64,000 nt of DNA from Pratylenchus scribneri (GCA_030063045.1 JAQSEB010000090.1:372001-436000); one strand, 5' to 3'. Numbered from the stretch's first letter, positions 51,801 through 63,800 are shown. Program-made: numbers and translations. The notes: generated by a model not told the origin, from the sequence alone.

Positions 51801-54800
51801 TTTTTTTTGAAAATTTCTATGCCTAAAATTTTCAATTAAATTTTTGCTCAAATTTTTATTATTAATTAAAATTTTATAATTTGGCTAATTACTGTATGGG
51901 TGCCAGATGAACTTGGATTGAACGTGACCAAAAATTTGGCTGCACCCGCCTCCAATTGGCTGACATGTGATGGAATGCTAAATTTAATTTAATTATATTT
52001 TCATTTCGGATTTTTTTTGTCTAAAATATGAAAAATTAATTTATTTTTATTTAGAAACTTCCCCATTTATTGACTCACATTATGCCTTCATGATCTTTGA
52101 TGGCCATTTCCAAATTGCCAAAACCAGCTCGGCCTGCATCCACCGTGAATTCCACTGTGTCATTTAAGCTACTTTCTCGTACAATGTCGCCCACCTAATT
52201 TACAAAAAATATAAAATTGTTCATTTTTTGTCGAAATTTTATTTTTTTTTGTCACTCACCACAATTTGTGCTGCATCATACACCCGAATTGGGAATGGCG
52301 TTTGTGGATGGGGAATGTTGTTGACGAAGATGAGAACCTTCAATTTATAATCCGGGAAATTTAAAAAAGTTTAAAATTAATTTAAATTAATATTATTTAT
52401 GTCCCATTGAAGGAAAAAGTATAAAAAATTTCTAATTTTTACACCCCATAAATTTATTCATTCAATAAGATTTGAAATTAGGTAGAAAATTTTCTGTATA
52501 AAATTTTGAAATTCGAGCGGAATTCATACTTTAAAAAAATTAAATCAATCAAAATTATTTAAAATTTTAATTTTATTTTAGATTAAATATTGTAAATTAT
52601 CGATTTTCATATCTTTAAAACTATTTTGTTCAGTTATAAATAATTATAAATTAATTAAAATAATTCTCATAAAAAACGGACTTTATGTGTGCCAACTTCA
52701 TTCGGCCGAAATGTGACCTCCCATGATTTTGTGCCAGTTTTCCTCAATTTATGTGCCAATTCTGGGGGTTGTTGAGCGGGTTGATCCACCGGTTGTTGCT
52801 GTTGTCGACCAATGGAGGGTGGAAGCACAACAACCTTCAATTGATCCTCTTTCCCCATTTTGAGTCCATCAATTCGCACATCAACTTCCTTTCCACGGCG
52901 AACAACCTATTTGTTTAGTATTGAAATAATTATTTATTAAATTGATTTAATTTTTTGGCTTACTTAAATTTAATTATATTTTTTAAAACAAAAATATGAA
53001 TTATTATAGATATTATAAAAAATATTATATTTTCGATCTTTTCAGATTTGCATTAATTTTTATTCGATTTAAATGGAAAATAATTTAAATTTGATTATCT
53101 TAAAATTGAAACTCATAAACAATTATGAGTAATAATTTATAAATTTTTTTGTTATATTTTCTCTACAATAATAAAATTGGAAGCAGAGATGGATCAATTC
53201 ATTATAAAAAAATTAAAAAATCTTTAATATTATATAAATTGTCTTAAATATTTTTAAAATTAATTCAATGCAAATTAAATTAAAATTCGAATTTTATCGA
53301 GTAATATTTTTTAAATATTACTTATTAATTAAAAATCTAATTATTTTAGAGACGTTACCTCATGTTTGCTGTAAATTTTGGATTTTCCCCATTCAAAGCC
53401 ACTTGGCATATGTCCTTCTGCCGCACTTCCAGTTGGAGCGGCCGCAACTTTGTCTCTGCTTCCACGGAATTTGAGGCTCAATCGCGGAGTTGTTGCCTTT
53501 AAATAAAAAAATTAATTTTAATTTGGCTTTAGAACAATAAATTCACCAATTTTTTTCTTTTTTTTCTTAAAAATTTGAAGTTCAAAAATTTAAATTTTCA
53601 GGTTCTTCAGAAAAGACACTCAAAAGAATCCAACTTAATTGCAAAAATTCCTTATAAGTTATAGCTGAGACTAAAAAGGACGAAAAAGGAAATTAATGTT
53701 CTCCTATCCTTTCATTTTTCTCCCTTCTCTCTGTAAGCTCTCTTCTATATTAAAAATAAAAAAGATGATAGGGAATAAAAAAAATTGAAAAGATTTGGAA
53801 ATGCAACTCATAAAAAATTGAGAAATCTTTTGTAATTAATGTTAATGGAATTTTAATAAAAATTAAAAATCATCTTTCCACACCTGCGTTAATTATTAAA
53901 ATTTTAAAAGGTAAAAAATTTTTATGATCAATTTATTAAGCAATTTATAATTTCTATATCTGACTAATAATTCATAAATCTAAAGGCAGAAGAAATAATA
54001 AATTTGCCCTAAAATTTAAATTCCGAATATCCCAATAAATATTTATTCAACTTCGCTTTCAGCCTAAAAATAAAAAATAAAAATCATTTGCCCTCTCAAA
54101 AAATGGCACCCAAAAATTTACTATTTTAATGACTTAAAAAAAGTTAACAAAACAAGAAATTTTAAAAATTTTGCTAATTTATTTAAAGAAATAAAAAAAA
54201 TATTTTATCGGTTGTAGTCAGGTCCATAAAGGGAAAAGGAAAATCAATGTTTGATTTAAATTTCCTCCTTTCTCCCTTTTACCCACGTTGCTCTCTTCTT
54301 TATTAAATGAGAAGGTAGGGAAATACAACCCATAAAAAATTGAAAGATTTTTGTTATTAATTTTAATGGAATTTTCAAAATCATAAATAAAATCAATGGA
54401 AAAGGTTCTGCATTAATTATTAAAAATTTGAAAATAATTAAAATATTTTTAAAAAAATATTGATTATGAAATGTAACCTATTAAAAATTTAGGGAATTTT
54501 GGTTATTAATTTAAATTTAATTTTATTCAGGATTAAAGCCAATTGCCATCCTAATATTCCAATCCATTATAAAAATTAAAAATTTTCAAAAATTAATGAC
54601 CATAATAAATAAAAAAATAATTAAAATTTTTATATAATACCTTAGAAGAATGCCTTGAGCTGGGTGCCTCCGATTCTTCGTGATCAGTGGTGGCCGCACT
54701 TCGTCGCTCAATATCCGCATCGGAAGGATGTCTTTCCGTTTGCTGCAATTAAAAAATAAATAAAATCAATTCTTTTAAATGTTTTTTAATAATATTTATT

Positions 54801-57800
54801 TAAAATTTGAGAAAATTTGCCTTCAAATCGGCCGCCTTATAAACACTATGTTCCAACAATCTTCGACGGGTTCCGGGTGTCATGGCTGTTTCAATATCCG
54901 AACTGTAGGGCTCAACAATGTGCGTTCTAAATTTCAAAAAATTTAATTAAATAAATTGATTGATTTTTTTTTCAAAATTTATAAAATTATTTAATTAAAA
55001 AATATTTAATTATTTTTGACTAAATTTCTATAATTGAATTATTTCCGACAAAATTTCTCCCAAAAATTTCCAAAAATAGCGATAATGATAAAAGTTCAAA
55101 TTATTTAATTGATTAAATTTTATGCCAAAATTACTGGATTTGGGCATGTGGTTGTGGTGAAATTGGTGAAATTGGCGATGTCGAGATGGTCTCCTCAATT
55201 CTCTGCCGACCACTTCCCCCTTGAACATCGACCATTGTGGCCGGCGGCCCCGTCGATGATTCTTGCGATTCCAATTTGCTTCGGACCCAGTCCACTGTTT
55301 TGCGTGCCCTTTGATCCAGTGGGGCATAGGGTAAATCGGCAATTCGATGGGTTCGATGGACAGGCGGGGATGGGAGTAAATTGCGCTCATCGGGCACTCG
55401 ATCGTAAATATGATGGATCTAAATTAAAATTGTAATTAATTAAAAATTAATTTTTTTTTTTTATAATTTTCTATTAAATTTCAAAAATATTAAAAAAATT
55501 AATAAATTAATATAAATTAAATTTGCAATATCTTTTTCACATAAAAGAAAATGGAATTCCCAACCCATAAAAATTTTGGTAATAAATTTATGTAAAAAAG
55601 GCATTTTTATAGCTCTTATAAATCAAAACATGTGGTCATGGACATAGATAAAAAAATTCAACTTAAAAATTTTTTTACGATTTTCACTGACAACAAATTA
55701 GGGCAATTTTAATATTAAAATTTTAATTCACATTAGAATACAAAAAAAATTACAAATTAATTTGAAAGTAAATCAATACTATTTCTCCATATATTTAATA
55801 TCCCCTATTAAATAAATTGAAATCAACAGCCCATAAAAAAATTTTGGTAATAAATTTAATTAAAAACAGATTTTTTGCATTTTATTAAATTAAAACGCCG
55901 AACAAATTCACAAAAAAAATTCAAATAAAAAATTATTAATTTCTAATAGCATCGAGTTTTGCCCAGCTTAATGTTATGATTTTCTTTAGAAAATTAATTG
56001 CCAAACTTGGATGAGTAAATTTTGATTGTTTTTTTTTCCTAATAAAATTGATTATTTAAAATTCTCACAGGGATTTCCTTTCTTGGCATTTCTTGGTCCC
56101 TCACACCACTTGTCGGTGATTTCATCCCTTGTGGTCCTCTTGGGATATTTTCTCCCGTTGTGTGTTGCTCTCGAAAAAGTGTCAATTCTGCGGAACGTGT
56201 CATCTCGAATTGGGCGGAATCAGGCTCGGTTGCTGGCGACATTGTTTGTTGTGCGGGGGCATGTTGGCTAGCCATTGGAGAAATTGGAGCAATGCCAGTA
56301 GATGGACTTGATCGACTCATTTCGTCGCCGAAATATTTGTGCCGTGGGGAAAGCTTGAGTAAAACATTTAATTTGGCAATTTTTATTTATGTTCGAAAAT
56401 AATATTGAAATTAAATTTAAATAAAATTTTTTATGAGGTAAAAATATTTTAATTTTATCAAAAAATTAAAAAAATTCTCACAGGCTGTTCCTGTCGTTGA
56501 AATTCTTGGCCAGAAATTTCTGTGGTGGTCGTCGTCGTTTTGGTCACAATTTTCTCCTTTGATCCATATTGGGCTACGGTATAGCCAAGAAGGCCTTTTG
56601 GTGCATTCTGCTGTTGTTGTTGTTTTTCTTGTTGCTGTTTGACTAAACCCGGACTGCGTAACTCTGATGTGCCAGACGATGGCCCCATTGGACGCCTTTG
56701 TTCCGGTGGAGAATGCTTAAATTTATTTTTTTTTTTATTATTTTTTCTTCAAATTTTAATTTAAAAAAATAAGTAAAATTATTTTCTAAAACTAATTTTT
56801 CAATTCAAATTAGCCAACCATTTGATGTGGGGATGATGGTGATGGGGCATAGGAGGAAGCGGACAATGCAGTGTCAACTCGAGGTGAAACGGACGAGAAA
56901 TATGCGGAAGAAGAAGGTCCTCGGGTTGGGGGCGATGTGCCATAACCTGCTTGATAAGGAAATAACTTTTATTTTAAAATAATTTTTATTTCGATGAGCC
57001 TCTTTATTTATAATAAAATTTTTATTTGGTCAAAATTACTCATTCTACTTCTATTTAGGACCATTTTATAAAGTTAATATATTTTTAATTATTCACAAAA
57101 AAATTTTATGAGGAGCAAAAATATATATTATTAAATCAGACCAGTCGTTGATGTTGTTGCAGGTCTGGCATAAACAGGAGCCGAAACGGGTTTGCCAACT
57201 TGCCGTTCACGAACATCAACTTTAATTGGACATCCATGCACTTGGAGCCCGTTGAATGTGACATCGATCATATATGTGCCAGAATGTTGAGGAATGAATG
57301 TCACCAAGCAACGGCCAGCATCTTAAATGCAATAAATATGCAATTAATAATTCAATTATTTTATTTTGATTTTAATATTTTAGAAATATTAAAAAAAATA
57401 ATATTTTATGATAATTTTGATTATTTCCAAAATTGGTGGATTAAAACAATGGGTACTATTATAATTTAAAAGAAAATTTAAGACGATAAAATATTCACAC
57501 TAAATGCTTTTGTGTTTCATCTTTTCGCTGTATTGTTAGAGAAATTTTAATTTGAATGAAACTGTATAAATGGTAGAGAATTAAATTAGCGACTTTTGAA
57601 AAGTTTGTATAATTTTCTCTTCCATAAAATTGTCTTTCAAAATGAAACACATAAAATAAAATAATTTGATTAATAATTTATTAAATTTATTTTTGATTAA
57701 GTTTAAATTTTGAGTACTCTTCCAGTGAGAGCAAAAAAAAAACTTTTAAAAATATAAATATTAAAAATAACGATAATATCTTAAAATAAAATGTATTTTC

Positions 57801-58160
57801 AAAAATTTATTAAATATTAAGCTTATTATAAATGTTAAAGATAATGACTTAATTAAAAAATAGCTCATTTTTAATATTTTTTCCTCAAACCCATAAAATA
57901 ATTGCATTGTTTATTTAACTTAAAAATGCAAAAAATAATTAAATTTAAAAATTTCTCACTATTGCTGGCCAAATTAAATTTTATAAAAAAAACTAAAATA
58001 AATTAAGCGCACCTTGCATTTGCACATTGTTCGGCACTTGGCCCTGGTTGACCGAAATTTCCAGTTGGCCCTTGCCCGCCTCGGCAGCATCAACTGCAGG
58101 GATTACGTAAAGTTGTGAAACGTAACGAGGCGAGGAGAGCGGTCGATTTTCTTCCGACAT
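39433..58160 (-). CDS. fln-1: Filamin, 42 exons, 2051 aa, no actin-binding domain
   Basis: Filamins are elongated dimers of Ig-like repeats that crosslink actin and tether membrane receptors. The model starts at ATG 58160-58158, with an in-frame TGA 9 bases before it, and ends at TGA 39433-39435. All 42 exons join in phase to 6156 coding bases. I count 14 filamin repeats. Their usual ends GSPF or close forms are seen in GSPFEV, GSPFTC, GSPFIC, GSPFTA, GSPFAC, GSPFSL, GSPFPV and GSPFFV, and the AG-rich strand is seen in DAAEAGKGQLEISV and DAAKAGAGNMEIIV. No calponin-homology (actin-binding) domain is present. Short filamins without it are known in flies and worms from internal promoters, so this may be a short isoform whose long form has exons beyond the right edge. 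Exon blocks are listed as separate entries. Confidence 0.95.
39875..46187 (-). other. fln-1: Filamin exons 25-40: Ig-like repeats 8-14
   Basis: Exons are 46105-46187, 45585-45668, 45039-45179, 44862-44941, 43980-44210, 43768-43909, 43237-43374, 42805-42954, 42347-42519, 41852-42025, 41472-41555, 41133-41327, 40820-40943, 40591-40768, 40087-40151 and 39875-39933, about residues 1240-1940. Seven repeats follow one another, and a basic/acidic linker (GGKRRVVEEAAEEVKQNG) precedes repeat 12. The last repeat ends GSPFFVLIVDTEQELQRFLA. In vertebrates the last repeat dimerises, and I infer the same here. Confidence 0.9.
46468..46693 (-). other. fln-1: Filamin exon 24: second linker
   Basis: It encodes about residues 1165-1239. 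It finishes repeat 7, then gives a Pro/Arg/Ser-rich stretch (PAPPRSPRPSRSESERTDS) and an acidic stretch (VVEEAEIGEEELRLV). The place and composition resemble a hinge between repeat blocks. Confidence 0.88.
47226..51049 (-). other. fln-1: Filamin exons 15-23: basic linker and Ig-like repeats 4-7
   Basis: Exons are 50793-51049, 50485-50568, 50359-50439, 50056-50165, 49896-50000, 49014-49259, 47970-48071, 47547-47651 and 47226-47424, about residues 735-1165. Exon 15 opens with a lysine-rich stretch (KKKKEKKGKEK) and a Ser/Gly linker before repeat 4. Repeats 4 to 7 end GSPFTCRV, GSPFICRL, GSPFTAKA and GSPMHCAI. The intron between exons 20 and 19 carries a MITE. Confidence 0.9.
49373..49587. mobile_element. 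215-bp GGTAC-family MITE in a filamin intron, old copy
   Basis: The left end GGTACTTTTGGAGTTTACAA and the inverted right end GGTACTTATTGAGTTTGCCC match well, and pairing continues imperfectly inward (GAAGGGTCC in both arms). Length and ends resemble the element at 61725-61941. The target duplication is imperfect: GTAATTCT on the left against TTAATTCT two bases beyond the right end. It lies between exons 20 and 19 and does not touch splice sites. Confidence 0.65.
51547..53496 (-). other. fln-1: Filamin exons 9-14: Ig-like repeats 2 and 3
   Basis: Exons are 53359-53496, 52682-52906, 52260-52337, 52079-52194, 51893-51977 and 51547-51641, about residues 490-735. Repeat 2 has a Gln/Pro-rich loop (GRQQQQPVDQPAQQPPE) unusual inside a filamin repeat and ends PFPIRVYDA. 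Repeat 3 is canonical (FTVDAGRAGFGNLEMAI, then GSPFEVNIVEPP). Confidence 0.9.
54641..56946 (-). other. fln-1: Filamin exons 3-8: disordered insert
   Basis: Exons are 56819-56946, 56482-56715, 56069-56353, 55135-55418, 54821-54926 and 54641-54742. With the end of exon 2 they encode roughly residues 87-490, with no Ig-like fold. The segment is rich in Ser, Pro, Gln and Thr, with a QQQEKQQQQQ run, a TTTTTT run, and SPISPISPQ. Its position between repeats 1 and 2 suggests a long flexible hinge or phosphorylated signalling segment. Frame continuity across six introns supports it as coding. Confidence 0.85.
54743..54820 (-). other. fln-1: GC-AG intron 7 of filamin, 78 bp
   Basis: Exon 7 ends GATTTGAAG followed by GCAAAT. 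The intron ends TTAATTGCAG. This GC donor keeps phase 0 into exon 8 (QTERHPSD), and no nearby GT donor does. It is the only non-GT donor I needed in the gene. Confidence 0.75.
57142..58160 (-). other. fln-1: Filamin exons 1-2: leader and first Ig-like repeat
   Basis: Exons are 58013-58160 and 57142-57321. The leader MSEENRPLSSPRYVSQLYV is followed from about residue 20 by a canonical repeat (VDAAEAGKGQLEISVNQGQV ... CPIKVDV at 80-86). Inside exon 1 the sense strand reads CCCTGCAG followed by TTGATGCTGCC, a good phase-1 acceptor after which exonic sequence would start at 58093. This is exactly where the conserved repeat begins, so a longer transcript could splice in here and skip the leader. 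Confidence 0.85.
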
Positions 58161-58330
58161 AATTTTTCAATAAATTTTTAATTTTTATGGATTAATGGAC
58201 AAAAAAAATAAAATCTAAAAAATGGAAAAAAAATTAATTTATATTTATGGTCATAAAAATTTGGCCAAAAGAAAGTCTTCGTCTTTTTATGATGTCTGGC
58301 GAAAAAAGCCGCCTTTATATAAAGGTGGTC
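58161..58330 (-). promoter_or_regulatory. Possible filamin leader: acceptor-like site and TATA-like palindrome
   Basis: On the minus strand a TTTTTTAG just before 58214 could be a 5' UTR or spliced-leader acceptor, 54 bases before the ATG. Further up, the palindrome CCTTTATATAAAGG at 58312-58325 holds a TATA-like core. Either would fit a promoter for the short filamin, but both words are common in AT-rich DNA. Confidence 0.3.
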
Positions 58331-59195
58331 AATAATAAAATAGATTGATAAAAATGTGAAAGTGGAGAGGAAGGCGAGCAGTGCGGGGGCAATACGAAAA
58401 AATCGAAAGTGAAACCTTTGTGAATGATTCATTCATTCATAATGTATAAAAGCGGATGCACATTTGTTGGAAGAATAATCAGCCACCCACTTTTGTGGCC
58501 AAATTTAATCATAATTTAACTTTTTTTTTTATAATTTTTGGTTGATTTGTGTGGGTGTAATATTTTGTGAAAATTGGTGATAACGATGTTCAATGATTTT
58601 ATAATGATGAGAAAATAAAGATGATAATGATAATTTATTATTAATTTTGATACTTTTTATCAAGGCTTTTTCCCTATCCAATTTTCGTCAAATGAAAAAA
58701 TTTGTAATTCATTTTTATTCGAGTTTTAGGCAATTCAAAAAAAGAAAATAATAATTTGTCCCTTTAACAAGGCTGTGACTTGACTATAATATTTTTGTCA
58801 TATCACAATATTAAAGCTTAAGATTAATGAATGTTCTTTTGAGTATTTATCAAATTATACGGCCTTTTAAAATGCCGAATTTTTGATAATGAAAAATTTT
58901 AAATAAATTTAATTATTTTTTAGTAAATTAACAAAATATTGATAAGAACAATGAATTCAAATTCTATTCTATCAGAGGATTGGACAAAAATTAAATAAAG
59001 TCTTTAGAAAATTATTTTATGGGATTGGGCAAAAATTAAAAAAATTATTATTTAAGAAATATTTTATTTTGAGAAAAATTCAAAAAAAATGTAAATTTTT
59101 TTTAAGGATATTAAAATTTGATCCTCTAATAATGTGAAAATTTATAGAAAAGAAAATTTGCCTTTTGAAGCAAATAGCCTATATAAAAAGGACGA
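58331..59195. other. AT-rich upstream flank of filamin
   Basis: No gene is seen. There is a less AT-rich patch at 58355-58500. The rest is low-complexity. Confidence 0.35.
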
Positions 59196-59725
59196 AATCG
59201 CGGAATAAATTGAGCCATATGACAATAAAAATATGGAGAAATTTTTTTCTGTTTCCAAATATTGATTCGCTCCCCCTATTTGTTGCATCATTTGCGAACA
59301 ATTTGAGGGGAAAATATGGAAATAAAAAAGTGGTGAAAAGGAAGATGCGCTGCTCTATTATTGGTAGAAAACCATTGGTTTATGGCCGCATAAAGTGAGA
59401 TGAGTCAAAAATTATTAAATTATATTATTTTTAAAATATACCCTCCGTGCATGCGCATGTATAGCCCTCATATTAATGTGAATATTAGAAAGCAAAATGC
59501 CTCAGTCAACAATCACCATAGATATGGGACTTATTAGTGCGCGGAATAAATTAGTCCCATATAGAAAATGAAGAATTTTGTTGACACAAAAATATTGATT
59601 CGCCCTCTGTTGCATCTTTTCCACCAATTTAAAGGAAATTATGAAAATAAAAAAGTGGTGAAAGGGAAACTGCGCTGCTGGAAGGAAGGAAGGAACGATT
59701 GGTTTATGGTTTATGGATACGAAAA
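59196..59725 (+). repeat. Diverged direct duplication upstream of filamin
   Basis: Two segments (about 59196-59395 and 59541-59725) share, in order, GCGGAATAAATT, ATATTGATTCGC, TGTTGCATC, ATGAAAATAAAAAAGTGGTG or a near form, TGCGCTGCT and ATTGGTTTATGG. The copies are about 345 bp apart and differ by several small indels. They are not convincing as coding sequence. Confidence 0.7.
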
Positions 59726-60840
59726 TGTAGAGGAAAAGGGGGAAAATTTGTTGTTTAGAAGGAGAAAGTGGTAAAGGGACGAAAGTGATGATGTGGTGGT
59801 GTTTGGTTGGAATATTGATGAAAGGGAAAATATGAAGAAGGGTGGAAGGGGCGATTGGAGTTTTGTGAAAAGCTTGCGGGGATGATGAGGCAGCCGGTCG
59901 CCCACCATTCAGTCAGCCGGTCTCCCTCTCACTCTCAACGATCTATGAGGAAAGAGAGAAAAGAAAAAGGAAAAAGAGGAAAGTGGTGTTTAAAAGCCGA
60001 GAGTACAGTGCTTCCTTCAATGTTGACAGGGAATATGTCTAACAAATTTTATGTACTTATTTATTTTTTTTGACTTTTTTTATATCCACGGGAAGTGATG
60101 TCAATAGAAAATTAGTTAAAAAATGACTTTGTCCTTGGCTTGCATTTAGTAATTATTAATTTACAAAGAACTAAATTTTGCCTCTGGCATTGTCCAATTC
60201 TCTCCCAATTATTTTCGATTAAAAAAAAGGTAAGAAAGAACGATTCAAACTTTCAATTTTAATACAATTGGAGAAAAGGGGAATTGGAGTTTTAACTGTG
60301 ATAATGAAGAAATAGAATTTTTAAAAATTAAATTCTAAGCATTTTTTTTTGTTGCCTTTCAAAATAAAAGCAATGGGGTAAAAAGAATGGTTTAGGTAGG
60401 AAAATGGTGAATTTATGCGAATGAATCACAAATTTTTTTAAAAAAGCTATTTTCATTCAATTTTCCTCTTCTTGAAAAAAATTCAGGGAGAAAATGCGAA
60501 TAAATGGATGAACGATTTGTTTTTTTTCCAATTTGTTTGGTGAACCGTGTATTTAAAATCTCGTCTCTTTGTTATTTTTTGAATGGAAATTGATGCGGAA
60601 ATAAGAAAGTAAAAATTTAAAAAAATTTCCTTTGGATGATTCTAAGTAAGCCATTTTTTCAGAGATTAGAGAAAATATAAGAATTAAATTGAATATTTTA
60701 GTCTATTTTTAAATTAAAATTGTAAAATAAGGCCAAAAAATAAAAATTCGTTAAATAAGATAATTAATAAATACCAAAAAAATATCTTAAAAAAGCATAT
60801 TAAAATTGTAGAATTATTTTATAAAGCTTTCCTCAACTTA
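59726..60840. other. Upstream region with a G+C-richer purine stretch
   Basis: From 59726 to 60040 the plus strand is purine-rich (GGAAAAGGGGG, GAGAAAGTGG, GAAAAGAAAAAGG). It holds a G+C-rich patch, CAGCCGGTCGCCCACC and CTCTCACTCTC, at about 59890-59938, followed by plain AT-rich DNA. It might be promoter DNA for a gene outside the window. No reading frame is supported. Confidence 0.3.
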
Positions 60841-63800
60841 TGAAGTTAGCAGAGATCGGAGAAAAGGAATGTTAATTAGAGTGAGCGATGAATTCGCCAA
60901 TAAATATCATTTTATTTTTGGATGGTTGCTTCCCATAAATTATTTCAATAAATTTCTTATAAATTTACATCTAAAAAAATTTGGGTATAATTTTTTCCAT
61001 TAGCATCAATCAAATAATTAAAAAAAAAACATAAATTTAAAACTGATTCAAATGTAATATATGAAGAAGTGGCAATTTCAGGATTTTAAGAAAAGGAGAA
61101 AATTGGTAATTTTCAATTCCCTAATTGTTTAGAGATCCGATTAATTCGATAATACTTATCATTTTCATTTTTGATGGCTACTTCTCATAAAATATTTGTG
61201 TAAACTTTTTTATAAATTTAACTTAAAAACATTTTGTCATAATTCTTATTATCATCACTATATCAATAGCCAAATAATTTTAAAAATAACATAAATTTAA
61301 TATAAATTAAAACAGAATCAAATTTAGTTTATGGAAAAGGTCATGTTTGAGGATTTGGGTAAATAGAGAAAATTTTCCACATCTTTGTTGATTAGTGAGA
61401 TGTGATGAATTCCCCAATACATATTAATATTACTTTCCTAATTGATGGTCTCTTCTCATAAATTATTTCAGTAAACTTTTTTATAAATTAATAACCTAAA
61501 AATATTTGAGTATAATTTTTCCGGACCTCACGCCAAATAATTAAAAATAAAAAATAAATAAATTTTAATTAAAATTGAATTAAATATAGCCCACGGATAA
61601 GGCTATATTTGAGGATTTGGATAAATAAAAATGGTAATTTTCTATCTCCTTGCCAATAATCAATATAAATACCACTTTCCTTTTTGATGTTTGCTTCTCA
61701 TATAAATTATTTGAACCTTTTTTTGGTACTTATTTGGTTTACATCCCCTTTTTTGAAAAGTGCTTGGTCCCCCCTTTGGTTTTAGGTTTTGGGTTAGGGT
61801 TTAGGTTTAGGATACACGTAAGATGATTCTTACCCCGCTCTATCCCTAATCCAACCCTTATTGACCCTAACCCGAAATATGACAAACCATAGGGGGGACC
61901 AAGCACTTTTCAAAAAAGGGGATGTAAACCAAATAAGTACCCTTTTTTTAAATTTAGAGTCAAAAAATTTTGGATATATTTTTAAGGCGCTCATCTTCAT
62001 CGGTCAAAAAATTTAAAATAAAATATTCTTAAATTTATAAATAAAACCAAATCAAATTTGCCTACGGAAAATGGCTTATTTGAATATAAAAATGGAATTT
62101 TGCATCTCACAATTGATTAAAGAATGTAAGAATTTGCCAAAATATATCATTCTATTTTAATGGTTGTTTTCCATAAATTATCTCAGTAAAGTTTTTTTTT
62201 AAAAGAAATTTTTAAGTCCACGGTTATCAGCAGGTCAATTTAAAAAAATAAAATTTGTAAAATTAAAACCGAATCAAATTTAACACACGGAAAAGGGTCA
62301 ATTTGAGGATTTGGATATATGGAGAAAATTTAATTCATAATTTTCCATCTCCAAATACATGAATGGGATGAATTCTAATAAAAATCATTTTCCTTTTTGA
62401 TGGTTGTTTCTTGTTTCTCAAAAATTATTTTATTAAAATCTTTTATAAAACTACAGTCAAAAAATATTTGAATATAATTTTTTCGGTCTCTTTGCAAACA
62501 AACAAATAATTTAAAATTTAAATTAAAATCCGATAAAAGTTTATCTATGGAAAAAAGCTTTTTGAAGTTTTGGATAGATCGAGAAAATTGTTCAATTTTA
62601 ATTTTTATTCTCTCAATTCATTTGTGATGATTGATGAATCGTCAATTATTAATTTTCTTTTAGATTGTTGCTTGTTGCTTCTCATACATTATTTCAGTTA
62701 ATTTTTTTATAAATTTACAATCTAAAAATATTTAAATAAATTGCGCTCTAATCTGGCTTTCATGCAAATAATTTAAAAAAAAAATAAATTTATAAATTAA
62801 AATCCAAAAATTGATCTATGAGAAAAGCCCTTATTTGAGGATTTGGATAGATGGAGAAAATTGTTCATTTTACCTCTCTCAATTGATTTGCAATGAATTA
62901 TCAATATTCTTTTTGATGGTTGCTTGTTGCTTCTCCCATAAATTATTCCAGTAACTTTTTATATAAATTTACAATCCAAAATTTTTTGGGTATAATTTTT
63001 AGTCGCTCATGACCCCTGGACAAATAATTAAAAAATATATAAATTTAAAAATTAAAATCGACAAATTCAATCTAAGGAAAAGTAAAGTAATTGTGTAAAT
63101 GGAGAAAATTGCTAATTCCATCTTCCAATTGATTAGAAAGTGCGATGAATTCGCAAATTTATATCATTTTTCTTTTTGACGGTTACTTCCTATAAATTAT
63201 TTCATAAACTTTTTTATAAATTTATTATCTTAAAATTATTTACTAATTATTTTCTGTACCTCTTAATGTTCGGACAAATAATATAAAATAAAAAAATAAA
63301 TTTTTAAATAAAATCAAAAAAAATTTAGCCTGTGGAAAATGACCTATTGGAGAGGATTTAGAATTTAGAAAATTAGTCATTTTCTATTTCCTACTGTCCG
63401 ATAATTTTACTTTTTACTGGAACTTAAAAAATACTATACTTCAAGATATAGATGCAATTTTTGGGAAAGAAAAATTTTACTTTTGAATTTTTTTTTTAGG
63501 ATTTGCCAATTGCACAATGATTAATTAGTTATGAATAGTAATGAAATAAAAATTGATTATAGAATGCGAGGAACTTGCCAAAAACCTATAACTTTCCTTT
63601 TTGATGGTTGCTTCTCATAAATTATTTCACTGCAATTTTTTATAAATTTATAATCAAAAAATTTAGTAATAATTTTCCCAGTTGTGGTGTGGCTCAAAAA
63701 AATTTTAAAATTAAAAAACACAAATGTATATATTCAAATTAAATTATTTGTCTGCACAAAAGGGGTATTTTTGAATTTGGATAAATAGAGAAAATAGGTT

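Noticed and set aside
58081..58100. A very short intron inside filamin exon 1 (GTAATCCCTGCAG)
   Set aside because: Thirteen bases is too short for a spliceosomal intron. The CTGCAG is more sensibly an alternative acceptor.
59165..60073. Several short plus-strand frames upstream of filamin
   Set aside because: They fall in duplicated or purine-rich low-complexity DNA, do not align with each other as protein, and lack splice structure.
61780..61860. Telomere-like TTAGGG words, also CCCTAA words near 11095-11125
   Set aside because: Both lie inside transposable elements and form no tandem array. The usual nematode telomere unit is TTAGGC.
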